Shown: piece by piece, positions 7,076-15,484 of the stretch
How the letters are laid out: each line of letters opens with the position of its first letter
Numbering within the stretch: the first letter of the stretch is position 1
DNA from: Saccharopolyspora aridisoli
Lineage (GTDB): Bacteria; Actinomycetota; Actinomycetes; Mycobacteriales; Pseudonocardiaceae
Direction: 5' to 3'
Length of the DNA stretch: 64,000 nucleotides
Assembly: GCF_004348445.1 (NCBI RefSeq)
Contig: NZ_SMKV01000003.1
Span: forward strand, 1-64,000
The notes under the pieces: generated by a model
Database searches by the model: none
Seen by the model: the letters and a program-made list of their open reading frames with translations, nothing else
Told to the model about the DNA's origin: nothing
Position numbers and translations under genes: made by a program

Positions 7076-10050
7076 GCGAGCCGGACCGCTTCGGCGCGGT
7101 CGGATTGCGGCGCGCGGTGTTGCAGTCCTGGGAGACCTCGCCCACGAGGTTCCGGGAAGACGCCAACGCTGAAGAGGACCTGCGCTTCGGTGGGTACCGC
7201 GAACGCCTCCTGGTCGAGCTCGCCCAGAACGCGGCCGACGCCGCCGGCTCCGACGGGGTGCTGAGCGTCGAGCTCGTCGACGACGAGCTGCGGGTGGCCA
7301 ACACCGGTGCGCCGCTGACCGCCGAAGGCGTGGCCGCGCTGGCCTCGCTGCGCGCGTCGGCCAAGCGAGACGGTGCCTCGGTCGGCCGCTTCGGCGTCGG
7401 GTTCGCCGCAGTGCTCGCGGTGTCCGAGGAGCCCAGCGTGCTGTCGACCTCAGGTTGCGTGGCGTTCTCCGCCGAACGCACCCGCCAGGCCGCCGCGCAG
7501 CTGCCCGGACCTGCCGAGGAGCTGTCCCGCCGCGAAGGTGCCGTTCCGGTGCTGCGGCTGCCGTGGGAGGTCGACGGCGCCCCGCCCGAGGGTTTCGCCA
7601 CCGAGGTCCGGCTGCCGCTGCGCTCCGAAGTGGACGCGGCCGCGCTGCTGGACTCGTGCACCGACCAGGCCCCCGGGCTGCTGCTGGCGCTGCCCGCGCT
7701 GAGCGAGATCCGGATCGGTCGCCAGACCTGGCGCCGCGTCGACGAGGACACCGACCGCGTCGTGGTGCACGGCCCGGCGCGCAGCGATCGCTGGTTGGTG
7801 CACCGCGCGTCCGGCGCGTTGAGCCAGTCGGTGCTCGCCGGGCTGGGCGCGGAGAGCCGTTCTGCCGCGCAGTGGCAGGTCACCTGGGCCGTGCCGCTGG
7901 ATTCCGAGGGCGTGCCGATCCCACTGGCCGAGGACGTGTTGCACAGCCCGACCCCGACCGAGGAGCGGCTGTCGCTGCCCGCGCGGCTGGTGGCCAGCGT
8001 TCCGGTCGAGGCGGACCGACGTCGCGCGGCGGCGTCGCCCGCTACCGACGAGGTGCTGACCTTCGCCGCCGAGTGCTACCCGGCTCTGGTCGACAAGCTG
8101 CCCATGGAGCACCGGACCGCGCTGGTGCCGCTGCCGGGATTCCCGCTGTCCGATGTGGACGACAAGCTTCGGCAGGGCGTCAACGACCGGCTGCGGGTCT
8201 CGGCCTGGTTGCCCGGGGCGGGGGACAAGCCGGTCGCGCCCTTGGAAGCCCGCGCGCTGGAGTACGTCTCGTCCGAGCTGGTGGAGCTGCTCGGCGACGT
8301 CGTGCCGGGTCTGCTGGACCCGCAGCTCTCCGACCCCCGACATCGCCGTTCGTTGCACGCCCTGGAAGTCCGCAGGCTCGGTGCCGCTGAGATCGTCGAG
8401 GCCGTCACCGGGCTGGGGCGCGAACCGCGCTGGTGGTACCGGCTCTACGAGGCCTTGGCGCCGTTCGAGGAAGCCGATCCGCAGGCCCGCGAGGAGTTCA
8501 CCGCGCTGCCGGTCCCGCTGGCCGACGGCCGCACCGTTCGCGGTGTGCGCGACGTGCTGCTCAGCCACCCGGAGAGCGATCTCGACCCGGCAGCACTGCT
8601 GTCCACCTTGGACATCTCGGGTCTGCGCATCGCGCATCCCGAGGCCACCCACCCGCTGCTGGAGAAGCTCGGCGCCCACCAGGCAGGGCCGGCCGAACTG
8701 CTCGACGCTCCGCCGCTGGCGGAAGCCGTGCGCAGCAGCGCGTCCGACGCGCTGGCCGGAGTCGACGTGCGTCCGCTGGCCGAGGCCGTGCTGAAGCTGG
8801 TCGAGGAGTCCTGGTCGCGCGACTGGCTGGGTGCGCTGGCGCTGCCCGACGACGAGGGCGACTTCCGCCGAGCCGACGAGCTCCTGCTGCCGGAGGCGGC
8901 GCTGCTGTCGGTCATCGACACCGAGCACCTCGGCCAGGGAGCTCCGCTGTCGGTGCTCGGCGACGAGGTCGCGCAGCGCTGGCCGACCGAACTGCTGACC
9001 TCCATCGGTGTCCTGGACGGCTTCGGCGTGCACGTCGAGGACGATCCCGTGGAAGCGGACGAGAGGTTCCCCGACTCGCACCAGTGGTGGGCCGAGCAGG
9101 AGGCCGACCGGCCCGAGGAGTGGCCGCCGGCCCGCTTCGTCGGCATCCGCGACCTGGACCTGGTCGCTGACGACGCGTGGCCCGAGGCGATCAGCCTGCT
9201 CACCCGGGATCCGGAGACGCTGCGCGCGTTGCGCGAACCGCACGGCTACTCGGCCTGGTGGATCGCCCGCTGCGCGCTGATCGAAGGGCACCCGCCGCGG
9301 CACTGGCGGTTGCCCGGCGCCGACGAGCTCGCCGGTGTTTACGACCCTGTGCCCGACGTCGACCTGGACGCCGAGGCGCTGCGGTTGGCCGGTGTCCGTG
9401 CCGAGCTGCGCATCGACGACGGTGACGACGCCGAGGACCTGCTGGAACGACTCGGTGACCCGGACCGCTCGATCCGCGCGGGAACGGCGTTGCGGGCACA
9501 CCGGGCGCTGAGCGAGGCCGTGGCCGCGGGCGTGGTCGATCCGTCCGAGCTGGATCCGCCGGAGATGGTGCGGTCGGTGTCGGGCGCGGTGGTGAGCACC
9601 GGTCGCGCGGTCGTGCTCGACGAGCCGTGGATGCTCAGCGTCTTGGATGCTCCGCTGGTCGTCGCGGGGGGCAGCTCGGATCAGTTCGACGCCGAGGCGT
9701 TGGCCGAACTGCTCGACCTGCCGCTGGCTTCGGAGGAGAACACGCTGCGCGTGCCCGATCCGGGGCGGACCCAGCGCTGGTCCGAGGTCGCCCGGGTCAC
9801 CTCCAGCTGCGAGCTGCTGGGCATCGGGGTCCCGGACGGCGAGGTCACCCTCCACGACAAGCTGCGCGTCCAGGCGTCGACGGGTGAGCACCAGGTCCAC
9901 TGGTGGGTCGAGCACACCGGCAAGGTCCACACCGAACGCACCCCGGACGGCTTGGCCAGGGCCTTGGCGTGGGCCGCCGGGTCGTGGTCGCACCGCTTCG
10001 CCCTGGCGGCCCTGCTGGCGGACCCGGAGGCGACGACCCTGCTGCGCTAG
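7072..10050 (+). CDS. Large GHKL-ATPase protein (sacsin/Hsp90-like N-terminus)
   Basis: This 992-residue protein begins with a Bergerat-type ATP-binding fold. ELAQN (E49-N53) is the N-box, VANTG (76-79) is the G1 region and GRFGVGF (105-111) is the G2 loop, the arrangement of Hsp90, MutL and sacsin N-domains. Only about the first 200 residues resemble known domains. The remainder is acidic, Leu/Ala-rich and unassigned, with no membrane segment. It starts with GTG inside the DUF3027 stop, so it is translated with that protein and may work with it. It could be a chaperone-like or nucleic-acid-remodelling ATPase; that is inference. The last four bases interlock with the convergent DUF397 stop (CTAG). 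Confidence 0.75.
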   Translation: MSEPDRFGAVGLRRAVLQSWETSPTRFREDANAEEDLRFGGYRERLLVELAQNAADAAGSDGVLSVELVDDELRVANTGAPLTAEGVAALASLRASAKRDGASVGRFGVGFAAVLAVSEEPSVLSTSGCVAFSAERTRQAAAQLPGPAEELSRREGAVPVLRLPWEVDGAPPEGFATEVRLPLRSEVDAAALLDSCTDQAPGLLLALPALSEIRIGRQTWRRVDEDTDRVVVHGPARSDRWLVHRASGALSQSVLAGLGAESRSAAQWQVTWAVPLDSEGVPIPLAEDVLHSPTPTEERLSLPARLVASVPVEADRRRAAASPATDEVLTFAAECYPALVDKLPMEHRTALVPLPGFPLSDVDDKLRQGVNDRLRVSAWLPGAGDKPVAPLEARALEYVSSELVELLGDVVPGLLDPQLSDPRHRRSLHALEVRRLGAAEIVEAVTGLGREPRWWYRLYEALAPFEEADPQAREEFTALPVPLADGRTVRGVRDVLLSHPESDLDPAALLSTLDISGLRIAHPEATHPLLEKLGAHQAGPAELLDAPPLAEAVRSSASDALAGVDVRPLAEAVLKLVEESWSRDWLGALALPDDEGDFRRADELLLPEAALLSVIDTEHLGQGAPLSVLGDEVAQRWPTELLTSIGVLDGFGVHVEDDPVEADERFPDSHQWWAEQEADRPEEWPPARFVGIRDLDLVADDAWPEAISLLTRDPETLRALREPHGYSAWWIARCALIEGHPPRHWRLPGADELAGVYDPVPDVDLDAEALRLAGVRAELRIDDGDDAEDLLERLGDPDRSIRAGTALRAHRALSEAVAAGVVDPSELDPPEMVRSVSGAVVSTGRAVVLDEPWMLSVLDAPLVVAGGSSDQFDAEALAELLDLPLASEENTLRVPDPGRTQRWSEVARVTSSCELLGIGVPDGEVTLHDKLRVQASTGEHQVHWWVEHTGKVHTERTPDGLARALAWAAGSWSHRFALAALLADPEATTLLR

Positions 10051-10223
10051 TCGCGTTCGTCGAGGGATCGCAGGAATCGGTTCCAGGTCCCGGTGTCGAA
10101 CCGCAGGGTCGCGCCGTCGCGGTCCTTGGTGTCGCGCACGCCGACCTGGTCGGGGCCCCGGCCGACCTCCACGCAGTTGCTCTCTTCGCCGCTGTGGCTG
10201 GACTTCCGCCAGTCACCGATCAT
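10047..10223 (-). CDS. DUF397 small protein
   Basis: This 58-residue protein starts MIGDWRKSSHSGEESNCVEV and contains DTKDRDGATLRF, the hallmark of the DUF397 family. The family is typically encoded beside XRE/DUF5753 regulators in filamentous actinomycetes and is linked to development and antibiotic regulation there. GGAGGAG lies upstream of the ATG at 10223. It overlaps the end of the upstream XRE gene by 11 bp, so the pair is coupled. Its stop interlocks with the convergent ATPase gene stop. Confidence 0.85.
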   Translation of the reverse strand: MIGDWRKSSHSGEESNCVEVGRGPDQVGVRDTKDRDGATLRFDTGTWNRFLRSLDERD

Positions 10224-11058
10224 GGCTCTCCTCCATCGCCTCCGCGCGAGTCAGGATGAGCTCAGCGGATTCCGCTGGGCTCAAAGCCTTCTTCTCAACG
10301 CTAGTGGCGGATTCCACGAACGGGAAGATCTCGTCGGGATCGTCGAGGAACAGCCCTGCTCGCCGATGTTCGAGGTGGACGATGGGACGTTGTCTCGCGA
10401 ATTCCAGGATCAGCGAGTTGCCGTGCAAGGCGTGGTGGACGCCTGCGCTGTAGGGAACGACCCGCACGGTGATGTGGTCGTGCCCGCCCACTTTCGCGAC
10501 GTGGCGCAGCTGCTCGGCCATCACCCGGGGGCCGCCCACCGGACGCCAGAGGATCGACTCGTCCAGGAACGCGTGCAGCACGACCGGTTTGGCCCTGGTC
10601 AGCACGCGCTGCCTGCCCATGCGCAGCGACACCCTCGACTCGACGACCTCCTCGTCCAGCACGCCGTTGCGCATGACGGCCCGCGCGTAGTCGGCGGTCT
10701 GCAGCAGCCCCGGGACGAAACCGAGCGCGACATCGGTGATCTTCGCGGCCCGCTGCTCGAAGTCGAGCAGTGAGACGAGCTGCGACGGCAGCCCCGGACG
10801 GCCGACCTCCCACCAGTGCGTCCGGTGCGCGTCGTGAGCCAGTTCCAGGAGGCGCTTCCGCTCGCTGCCCCTGATCCCCAGGGCGCCCAGGATGATGGCG
10901 ATCTCGATACCGGTCGGGACCTTCTCCCCCGACTCGATGCGACCGAACGTGGCCCGCGACCAGCCGCACACCGCGGCCAGCTCCTCCAGCCGGAGACCTG
11001 CGTCCTTGCGGAGCCTCCGGATCTCAACGCCCAAGCCCCGAGCGCGTGCCGTTGTCAT
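10213..11058 (-). CDS. XRE-family regulator with DUF5753 domain
   Basis: This 281-residue regulator has an N-terminal helix-turn-helix (around LRLEELAAVCGWSRATFGRIESG). The DUF5753 domain follows and includes the usual EQRAAKITDV, PGLLQTADYARAV and HALHGNSLILEF segments. It is the partner of the adjacent DUF397 protein; known pairs behave as a DNA-binding regulator with a modulating small protein. The ATG at 11058 follows TAAATT by 6 bp, which fits a leaderless start; a GTG two codons upstream (11064) is possible. It is divergent from the zinc-finger-like gene, and the 100-bp region between is AT-rich. Confidence 0.85.
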   Translation of the reverse strand: MTTARARGLGVEIRRLRKDAGLRLEELAAVCGWSRATFGRIESGEKVPTGIEIAIILGALGIRGSERKRLLELAHDAHRTHWWEVGRPGLPSQLVSLLDFEQRAAKITDVALGFVPGLLQTADYARAVMRNGVLDEEVVESRVSLRMGRQRVLTRAKPVVLHAFLDESILWRPVGGPRVMAEQLRHVAKVGGHDHITVRVVPYSAGVHHALHGNSLILEFARQRPIVHLEHRRAGLFLDDPDEIFPFVESATSVEKKALSPAESAELILTRAEAMEESHDR

Positions 11059-11165
11059 ACGCACAATTTATTTCAGGCCCTGAGACGTCACCATTACACA
11101 ATCTAATGAACACGATTGCCCATTCTTTCCTGGGACGGTCTCATTTCACTGACCAAGGAGGAGCA

Positions 11166-11378
11166 GTGACCGACCACCTCACCCACATCTGGCGGCCGAT
11201 CCCCGGAGGCCGCCACGCCTTCCCGCCCTCAGCGATCAGGATCAACCATGATGACCAGGCGGAATCCTATTGCGGCATGCAGGTCGCAGCCGCCCGCCTG
11301 CACGACTGCACCGAACTCGACTGGATACTCGAACCCACTTGCACCATTTGTTGGAAAATCCTCAAATCCGACCGTTGA
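11166..11378 (+). CDS. Small zinc-finger-like protein
   Basis: This 70-residue protein contains WRPIPGGRHAFP near the start, single Cys residues in SYCGM and HDCTEL, and a C-terminal CTIC pair, suggesting a small zinc-binding fold. Similar short proteins occur next to XRE/DUF397 genes in Pseudonocardiaceae. The GTG at 11166 was chosen because AAGGAGGAG precedes it. Base composition is lower in G/C than neighbouring genes, especially near the 3' end. It is probably part of the same regulatory islet. Metal binding is inferred. Confidence 0.65.
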   Translation: MTDHLTHIWRPIPGGRHAFPPSAIRINHDDQAESYCGMQVAAARLHDCTELDWILEPTCTICWKILKSDR

Positions 11379-11562
11379 GATTTATCCGAACAATTCACGT
11401 CATCGATGGGAGCAGCGGCGCGCGAGCTTCCTCTCGCCGTCGCCGTTGATGTCGTCGTCGCGGTGCCGGTGTCGACGGTTGTGGACGAGTGGCGGTTCTG
11501 TCCCGAACCGCCCATGATCGTCCGGTCGGTTCGGACCAGGACCGCCCAGAGGTGAGGCGGGC

Positions 11563-11862
11563 TCAGGTGTCGAGACCGGCCAGGCCCTGCCAGGAGCCTC
11601 GGGAGCCGCGGCGGGCGGCGTTGCGCTGCCAGCGGAAGACGCCGTAGCCGATGATCCCGAGCGTGGTGCCGGCGATGCAGGTGAAGAACTCGACTCCGAC
11701 GGAACCGTCTGCGAGGTCGCGCCATCCGAACAGCACGACACCCGCGAACCACAGGGCGGTGCCGAACAGCAGCACCGGCGTCGGATCCGCGAGCCTGCGC
11801 GGCAGCGACGGGACCGATCGGTGCGCTGGGTCGGAGGGGGCGGTTTCGCCGTCTTGTACCAC
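11563..11862 (-). CDS. DUF2530 membrane protein
   Basis: This 99-residue protein has two transmembrane helices (about residues 30-46 and 58-78) and basic segments after each. It matches DUF2530 (M. tuberculosis Rv0879c position). Function is unknown. The GTG start at 11862 follows TAGCCT by 7 bp on its own strand, the leaderless pattern, and lacks a ribosome-binding site. It is divergent from the NCS2 permease with only 62 bp between starts. Confidence 0.7.
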   Translation of the reverse strand: MVQDGETAPSDPAHRSVPSLPRRLADPTPVLLFGTALWFAGVVLFGWRDLADGSVGVEFFTCIAGTTLGIIGYGVFRWQRNAARRGSRGSWQGLAGLDT

Positions 11863-11924
11863 GTCAGGCAGGCTACTCCCGGTAGTAACGGCCCGCGACA
11901 GGCCACCGCGATTGGAAAGTTCGA

Positions 11925-13391
11925 ATGGTGGAGAGAACCGAGAGCAAGTCTTCGCTGCTGGATCGCTACTTCAAGATCAGCGAGCGCGGATCCAGCGTGG
12001 GCCGAGAGGTTCGAGGTGGACTGGTCACCTTCGTGACCGTCGCCTACATCATCGTGCTCAACCCGTTGATCCTCGGTAGCGATTCGCCGACCGACGCGGG
12101 TGCCAAGCACGACGTGTTGGGCAACATCCTGCCGATCCCGCAGGTCGCTGCGGCCACCGCGCTGGTCGCGGGCGTCATGACGATCCTGTTCGGACTCATC
12201 GCGAACTACCCGTTCGCCATCGCCACCGGCCTGGGCATCAACACCCTGGTGGCCGTGACGATCGCGCCCCAGGTGACCTGGCCGGAGGCCATGGGCCTGG
12301 TCGTGGTCGACGGCATCGTGATCCTGATCCTGGTCGCGACCGGGTTCCGCACCGCCGTGTTCAACGCGGTGCCCGCCGATCTCAAGTCCGCGATCGCGGT
12401 CGGCATCGGTATGTTCATCACCTTCGTCGGCCTGGTCGACTCCGGGTTCGTGCGCCGACTTCCCGACGAGGCCGACACGACGGTTCCGGTGGGTCTGGGC
12501 ATCGACGGCTCGATCGCCTCCTGGCCGACCGCGGTGTTCGTCTTCGGCCTGGTGCTGACCTCGATCCTGGTGGCACGCAAGGTTCGCGGCGGCATCCTGA
12601 TCAGCGTCGTGGTCACCACGATCCTGTCGATCATCGTCGAGTCGGTCTTCCACGCCGGGTCCTCCAGCGACGCCGGTGCGACCGGCTGGAACCTGGGCTA
12701 CCCGGCGCTGCCGGACCAGATCGCCGGTCTGCCGGACCTGTCGCTGGTCGGCGACATCTCCTTCGGAGCCTTCACGCGGTTGCCCGCGCTGGCCGCGGCG
12801 ATGCTGGTGTTCACGTTGGTCCTGGCGAACTTCTTCGACGCCATGGGCACGATGACCGGGCTCGGCAAGGAAGCCGAACTGACCGACAAGGAGGGGAACC
12901 TCCCTGGCATCGGCAAGGCGCTGGCCGTCGAGGGTCTGGGCGCGGTCGCCGGTGGTGCGGGTTCGGCGAGCTCCAACACGGTGTTCGTGGAGTCGGCCTC
13001 CGGCATCGCCGACGGCGCCCGCACGGGTCTGGCCAACGTGGTGACCGGTGTGCTGTTCCTGGGCGCGATGTTCTTGACCCCGCTCTACCAGGTGGTTCCG
13101 GTCGAGGCCGCAGCGCCGGCGCTGGTCGTGGTGGGCGCGATGATGCTGTCGCAGATCCGCCAGATCGACCTGTCGGACTTCACCATGGCGCTGCCGGCGT
13201 TCCTGACGATCGCGATCATGCCCTTCACCTATTCGATCGCCAACGGCATCGGTGCCGGGTTCGTCACCTACGTGCTGCTGCGCACCTTCACCGGCAAGGC
13301 CCGTGAAGTGCACCCGCTGATGTGGGTGGTGGCCGCTGCTTTCGTGCTCTACTTCGCCTCGGGTCCGCTGAGCAGCCTGCTCGGCGCCTGA
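11925..13391 (+). CDS. NCS2-family purine/xanthine permease
   Basis: This 488-residue membrane protein of about 13-14 transmembrane segments belongs to the AzgA-like branch of the NCS2 transporters, which import adenine, guanine or hypoxanthine with protons. Family landmarks are TFVTVAYIIVLNP near the N-terminus, GLGINT, FFDAMGTMTGLG, and GAGSASSNTVFVESASGIADG. The last two belong to the substrate and proton pathway in this group. The ATG at 11925 has a weak GGAAAG site; a GTG one codon later is possible. A strong hairpin terminator follows. Confidence 0.85.
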   Translation: MVERTESKSSLLDRYFKISERGSSVGREVRGGLVTFVTVAYIIVLNPLILGSDSPTDAGAKHDVLGNILPIPQVAAATALVAGVMTILFGLIANYPFAIATGLGINTLVAVTIAPQVTWPEAMGLVVVDGIVILILVATGFRTAVFNAVPADLKSAIAVGIGMFITFVGLVDSGFVRRLPDEADTTVPVGLGIDGSIASWPTAVFVFGLVLTSILVARKVRGGILISVVVTTILSIIVESVFHAGSSSDAGATGWNLGYPALPDQIAGLPDLSLVGDISFGAFTRLPALAAAMLVFTLVLANFFDAMGTMTGLGKEAELTDKEGNLPGIGKALAVEGLGAVAGGAGSASSNTVFVESASGIADGARTGLANVVTGVLFLGAMFLTPLYQVVPVEAAAPALVVVGAMMLSQIRQIDLSDFTMALPAFLTIAIMPFTYSIANGIGAGFVTYVLLRTFTGKAREVHPLMWVVAAAFVLYFASGPLSSLLGA

Positions 13392-13404
13392 TCCGGCTCC
13401 GCTC

Positions 13405-13450
13405 GAAGAGGCACCCGCGTCCCGGAACCCTGGGACGCGGGTGCCTCTTC
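13405..13450 (+). terminator. Hairpin terminator after the permease
   Basis: A perfect 19-bp inverted repeat (13405-13423 and 13432-13450) with an 8-base loop begins 14 bp after the permease stop. The downstream strand lacks a long T run, as is usual in actinomycetes. It should isolate the MarR gene from read-through. Confidence 0.8.
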
Positions 13451-13580
13451 TCGCGCTCGGGGCGGAGATCGCTCCAGTCGCGGGCGAGTCTCCTTCATCC
13501 CAAATACGCCATGCCGGGGCTCGGTCTGGCTAAGGTATGCCCCCACTGGTCGAGGGATCAGTTTGTCCGAATTCCCGAGA

Positions 13581-13595
13581 TAGTTTGGTAGACTA
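13581..13595. promoter_or_regulatory. Candidate MarR operator over the -10
   Basis: TAGTTTGGTAGACTA is an imperfect dyad (TAGTTT / AGACTA, 5 of 6 complementary) overlapping TAGACT (13589-13594). That -10 element ends 6 bp before the MarR GTG. The position suits autorepression by the gene's own product. Confidence 0.45.
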
Positions 13596-13600
13596 ACGAC

Positions 13601-14035
13601 GTGTCCGATATCGCGGAACGGGAACGCACCCTGGCGAGCCGGCTGCGGCTCGCGGTCGTTCGCCTCAACCGGCGGTTGCGCGCGCAGCGAGCCGATTCGG
13701 CTCTCACGCTGTCCCAGCTGTCAGCGCTGTCCTGCCTGCACAAGGCCGGGTCTATGACGCCGGGTGAACTGGCGGCCAAGGAGGGTGTCCAGCCACCATC
13801 GATGACGAGGGTCATCGCGGCGCTGGAGGACAACGGGTTGGTGGTCCGGCGGGCTCATCCCACCGACGGCCGGCAGGCCATCGTCCAGGTGACCGACTCC
13901 GGCAAGGACCGCATCGAGGAAGAGGTCACGATCCGCGAGCGCTGGCTGGACCAGCACCTCGCGGAACTGGACGCGGAAGAGCTGGCGGTGCTGTCGCGCG
14001 CCGCCGAGATCATCGACCGGCTGGCCAGTCGATGA
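13601..14035 (+). CDS. MarR-family transcriptional regulator
   Basis: This 144-residue winged-helix regulator has the family layout: a dimerisation helix, then a recognition region MTPGELAAKEGVQPPSMTRVIAALEDNGLV. The wing contains HPTDGRQAIV, the usual D-x-R-x pattern. It matches M. tuberculosis Rv0880 in position. The GTG start lies 6 bp after TAGACT, so the transcript is probably leaderless. A dyad overlaps that promoter. The MFS gene begins 30 bp downstream in the same direction and is the likely co-transcribed target. Confidence 0.9.
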   Translation: MSDIAERERTLASRLRLAVVRLNRRLRAQRADSALTLSQLSALSCLHKAGSMTPGELAAKEGVQPPSMTRVIAALEDNGLVVRRAHPTDGRQAIVQVTDSGKDRIEEEVTIRERWLDQHLAELDAEELAVLSRAAEIIDRLASR

Positions 14036-14064
14036 GGGAGCGCTGAGAGGCGGTACGCGGAAGC

Positions 14065-15390
14065 GTGGTTGACCAAGCTCGAGAGTCTGCGCAAGACGAG
14101 GACTCCGAAGGCCCGGTCAACCGCCGCACCCGGTCCTCGACGGACCGGGACGCGGACGTCGGCGGCATGTTCCGCTCACTGCACGAGCGCAACTACCGCT
14201 ACTACGCGTCCGGGCAGGTCGTCTCGCTGACGGGGACCTGGATGCAACGGGCCGCGCAGGACTGGCTCGTGCTCGAACTCTCCGGCGGCAGCCCGGCCGC
14301 GCTCGGCGTGGCGGTCGCGCTGCAGTTCCTCCCGACCCTCGCGCTCACGCTGTGGGCGGGAGTGTTCGCCGACCGGTTCGACAAGCGCAAGATCTTGATC
14401 GTCACGCAAAGCGCCTTGGGGCTCTGCGGCTTCGCGCTGGGGACGCTCGACGTGACCGGGATCGTCGCCCTCTGGCACGTCTACGTGCTGTGCTTCGTGC
14501 TCGGCTGCTTCTCGGCGGTGGACGCGCCGGTGCGGCAGTCCTTCGTGGTGGAGATGGTCGGACCCGCGCAGCTGACCAACGCCGTCGCGCTGAATTCGAT
14601 GACCTTCAACCTGGCTCGCATCGTCGGACCGGCGATCGCCGGTCTGGCCATCACCGCCGTCGGCACCGGCTGGGTGTTCCTGGCCAACGGGCTCAGCTCG
14701 GTGGCCGTGGTGGCAGGCCTGCTGCTGATGGACGCAGCCCTGCTGCAACGGGCCAGAGCCGTGGGCAAGGAACGCGGCCAGCTCCGGGCCGGCCTGCGCT
14801 ACGTGCGCGGCCGACCTGACCTGGTCGTGGTCATGGTGCTGATGTTCTGCGTCGGCACGTTCGGGATGAACTTCGAGAACACCTTCGCGGTGATGGCCCG
14901 CAACGTCTTCGCTCGCGACGCCGACGGCTACGGCATCCTCATCACGATGCTCGCGGTGGGGACGCTGACCGGCGCGACGCTGGCCGCCCGCCGCAGCGGC
15001 AAGCCCGGTTCCCGGCTGCGGCTGATGCTCATCGGCGCGGGCGTGTTCGGCGCGCTGGAGGCGGTGGCTGGTCTGATGCCGACCTACTGGCTGTTCGCCG
15101 TGTGCCTGATCCCGGTCGGTGTCGCGGTCATGACCTTCACGACCAGCGCGAACTCGACCGTGCAGCTGGCGGTCGAGCCGACCATGCGAGGGCGCGTGAT
15201 GGGTCTCTACATGCTGCTGTTCATGGGTGGCAAGCCGCTCGGCGGCCTGGCCTCGGGCTGGCTGGCGGAGGTGTTCGGCCCGCGCTGGCCGCTCGTGCTC
15301 GGCGGCCTGCTCTCGCTCGCCGCCGCCGTGGGCGGCGCCGTGGCGCTGTCGCAGCAGCGCAAGAAGGGGTTGATCCAGCCAAGAGGTTAG
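14065..15390 (+). CDS. MFS exporter (EntS-like)
   Basis: This 441-residue permease has a 45-residue hydrophilic lead, then about twelve transmembrane segments. It resembles the enterobactin-exporter (EntS)/MFS_3 group: RNYRYYASGQVVSLTGTWMQRAAQDWLVL opens the first helix, WAGVFADRFDKRK is the loop 2-3 signature and TMRGRVMGLY lies in the second half. Relatives export siderophores or drugs. It follows the MarR gene and is probably controlled by it. Its stop codon lies inside a near-perfect iron box, which may or may not relate to its own function. Confidence 0.8.
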   Translation: MVDQARESAQDEDSEGPVNRRTRSSTDRDADVGGMFRSLHERNYRYYASGQVVSLTGTWMQRAAQDWLVLELSGGSPAALGVAVALQFLPTLALTLWAGVFADRFDKRKILIVTQSALGLCGFALGTLDVTGIVALWHVYVLCFVLGCFSAVDAPVRQSFVVEMVGPAQLTNAVALNSMTFNLARIVGPAIAGLAITAVGTGWVFLANGLSSVAVVAGLLLMDAALLQRARAVGKERGQLRAGLRYVRGRPDLVVVMVLMFCVGTFGMNFENTFAVMARNVFARDADGYGILITMLAVGTLTGATLAARRSGKPGSRLRLMLIGAGVFGALEAVAGLMPTYWLFAVCLIPVGVAVMTFTTSANSTVQLAVEPTMRGRVMGLYMLLFMGGKPLGGLASGWLAEVFGPRWPLVLGGLLSLAAAVGGAVALSQQRKKGLIQPRG

Positions 15391-15400
15391 GCTAACCTAA
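15382..15400. promoter_or_regulatory. IdeR/DmdR iron box (orphan)
   Basis: AGAGGTTAGGCTAACCTAA matches the 19-bp actinobacterial iron-box consensus at 17 positions; the 16 contiguous bases from 15385 match exactly. It overlaps the MFS stop. TAGGCT and TAACCT inside it can serve as -10 elements for rightward transcription. No protein gene lies downstream on the plus strand before a strong terminator, so the box has no obvious coding target. Confidence 0.8.
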
Positions 15401-15484
15401 TACACGTCCGCTTCGTGGTGGGAGCGGTAGTCAGTTCGGGAACAGATCGAGCCCCGGCCTCCTTCGGGAGACCGGGGCTCGATC
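15401..15484 (+). ncRNA. Candidate iron-responsive small RNA
   Basis: A transcript starting just after the iron box and ending at the UUCG hairpin would be about 80-85 nt. It would have an unstructured-looking 5' segment of about 45 nt and a 17-bp 3' hairpin. This is the layout of an IdeR-repressed small RNA such as mycobacterial MrsI, but I cannot judge homology. No open reading frame of note fits. Transcription is inferred from the box and terminator only. Confidence 0.4.
15445..15484. terminator. Strong bidirectional terminator with UUCG loop
   Basis: Arms 15445-15457 and 15472-15484 are perfectly complementary (13 bp). An inner CTCC-TTCG-GGAG adds four more pairs after one mismatch, closing with a TTCG tetraloop. 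It lies between convergent MFS and sodA and can stop transcription from both sides. Confidence 0.85.

Noticed and set aside
7450-9993. An 847-codon minus-strand frame inside the GHKL-ATPase gene
   Set aside because: The plus-strand product has a clear ATP-binding fold; the antisense product is low complexity.
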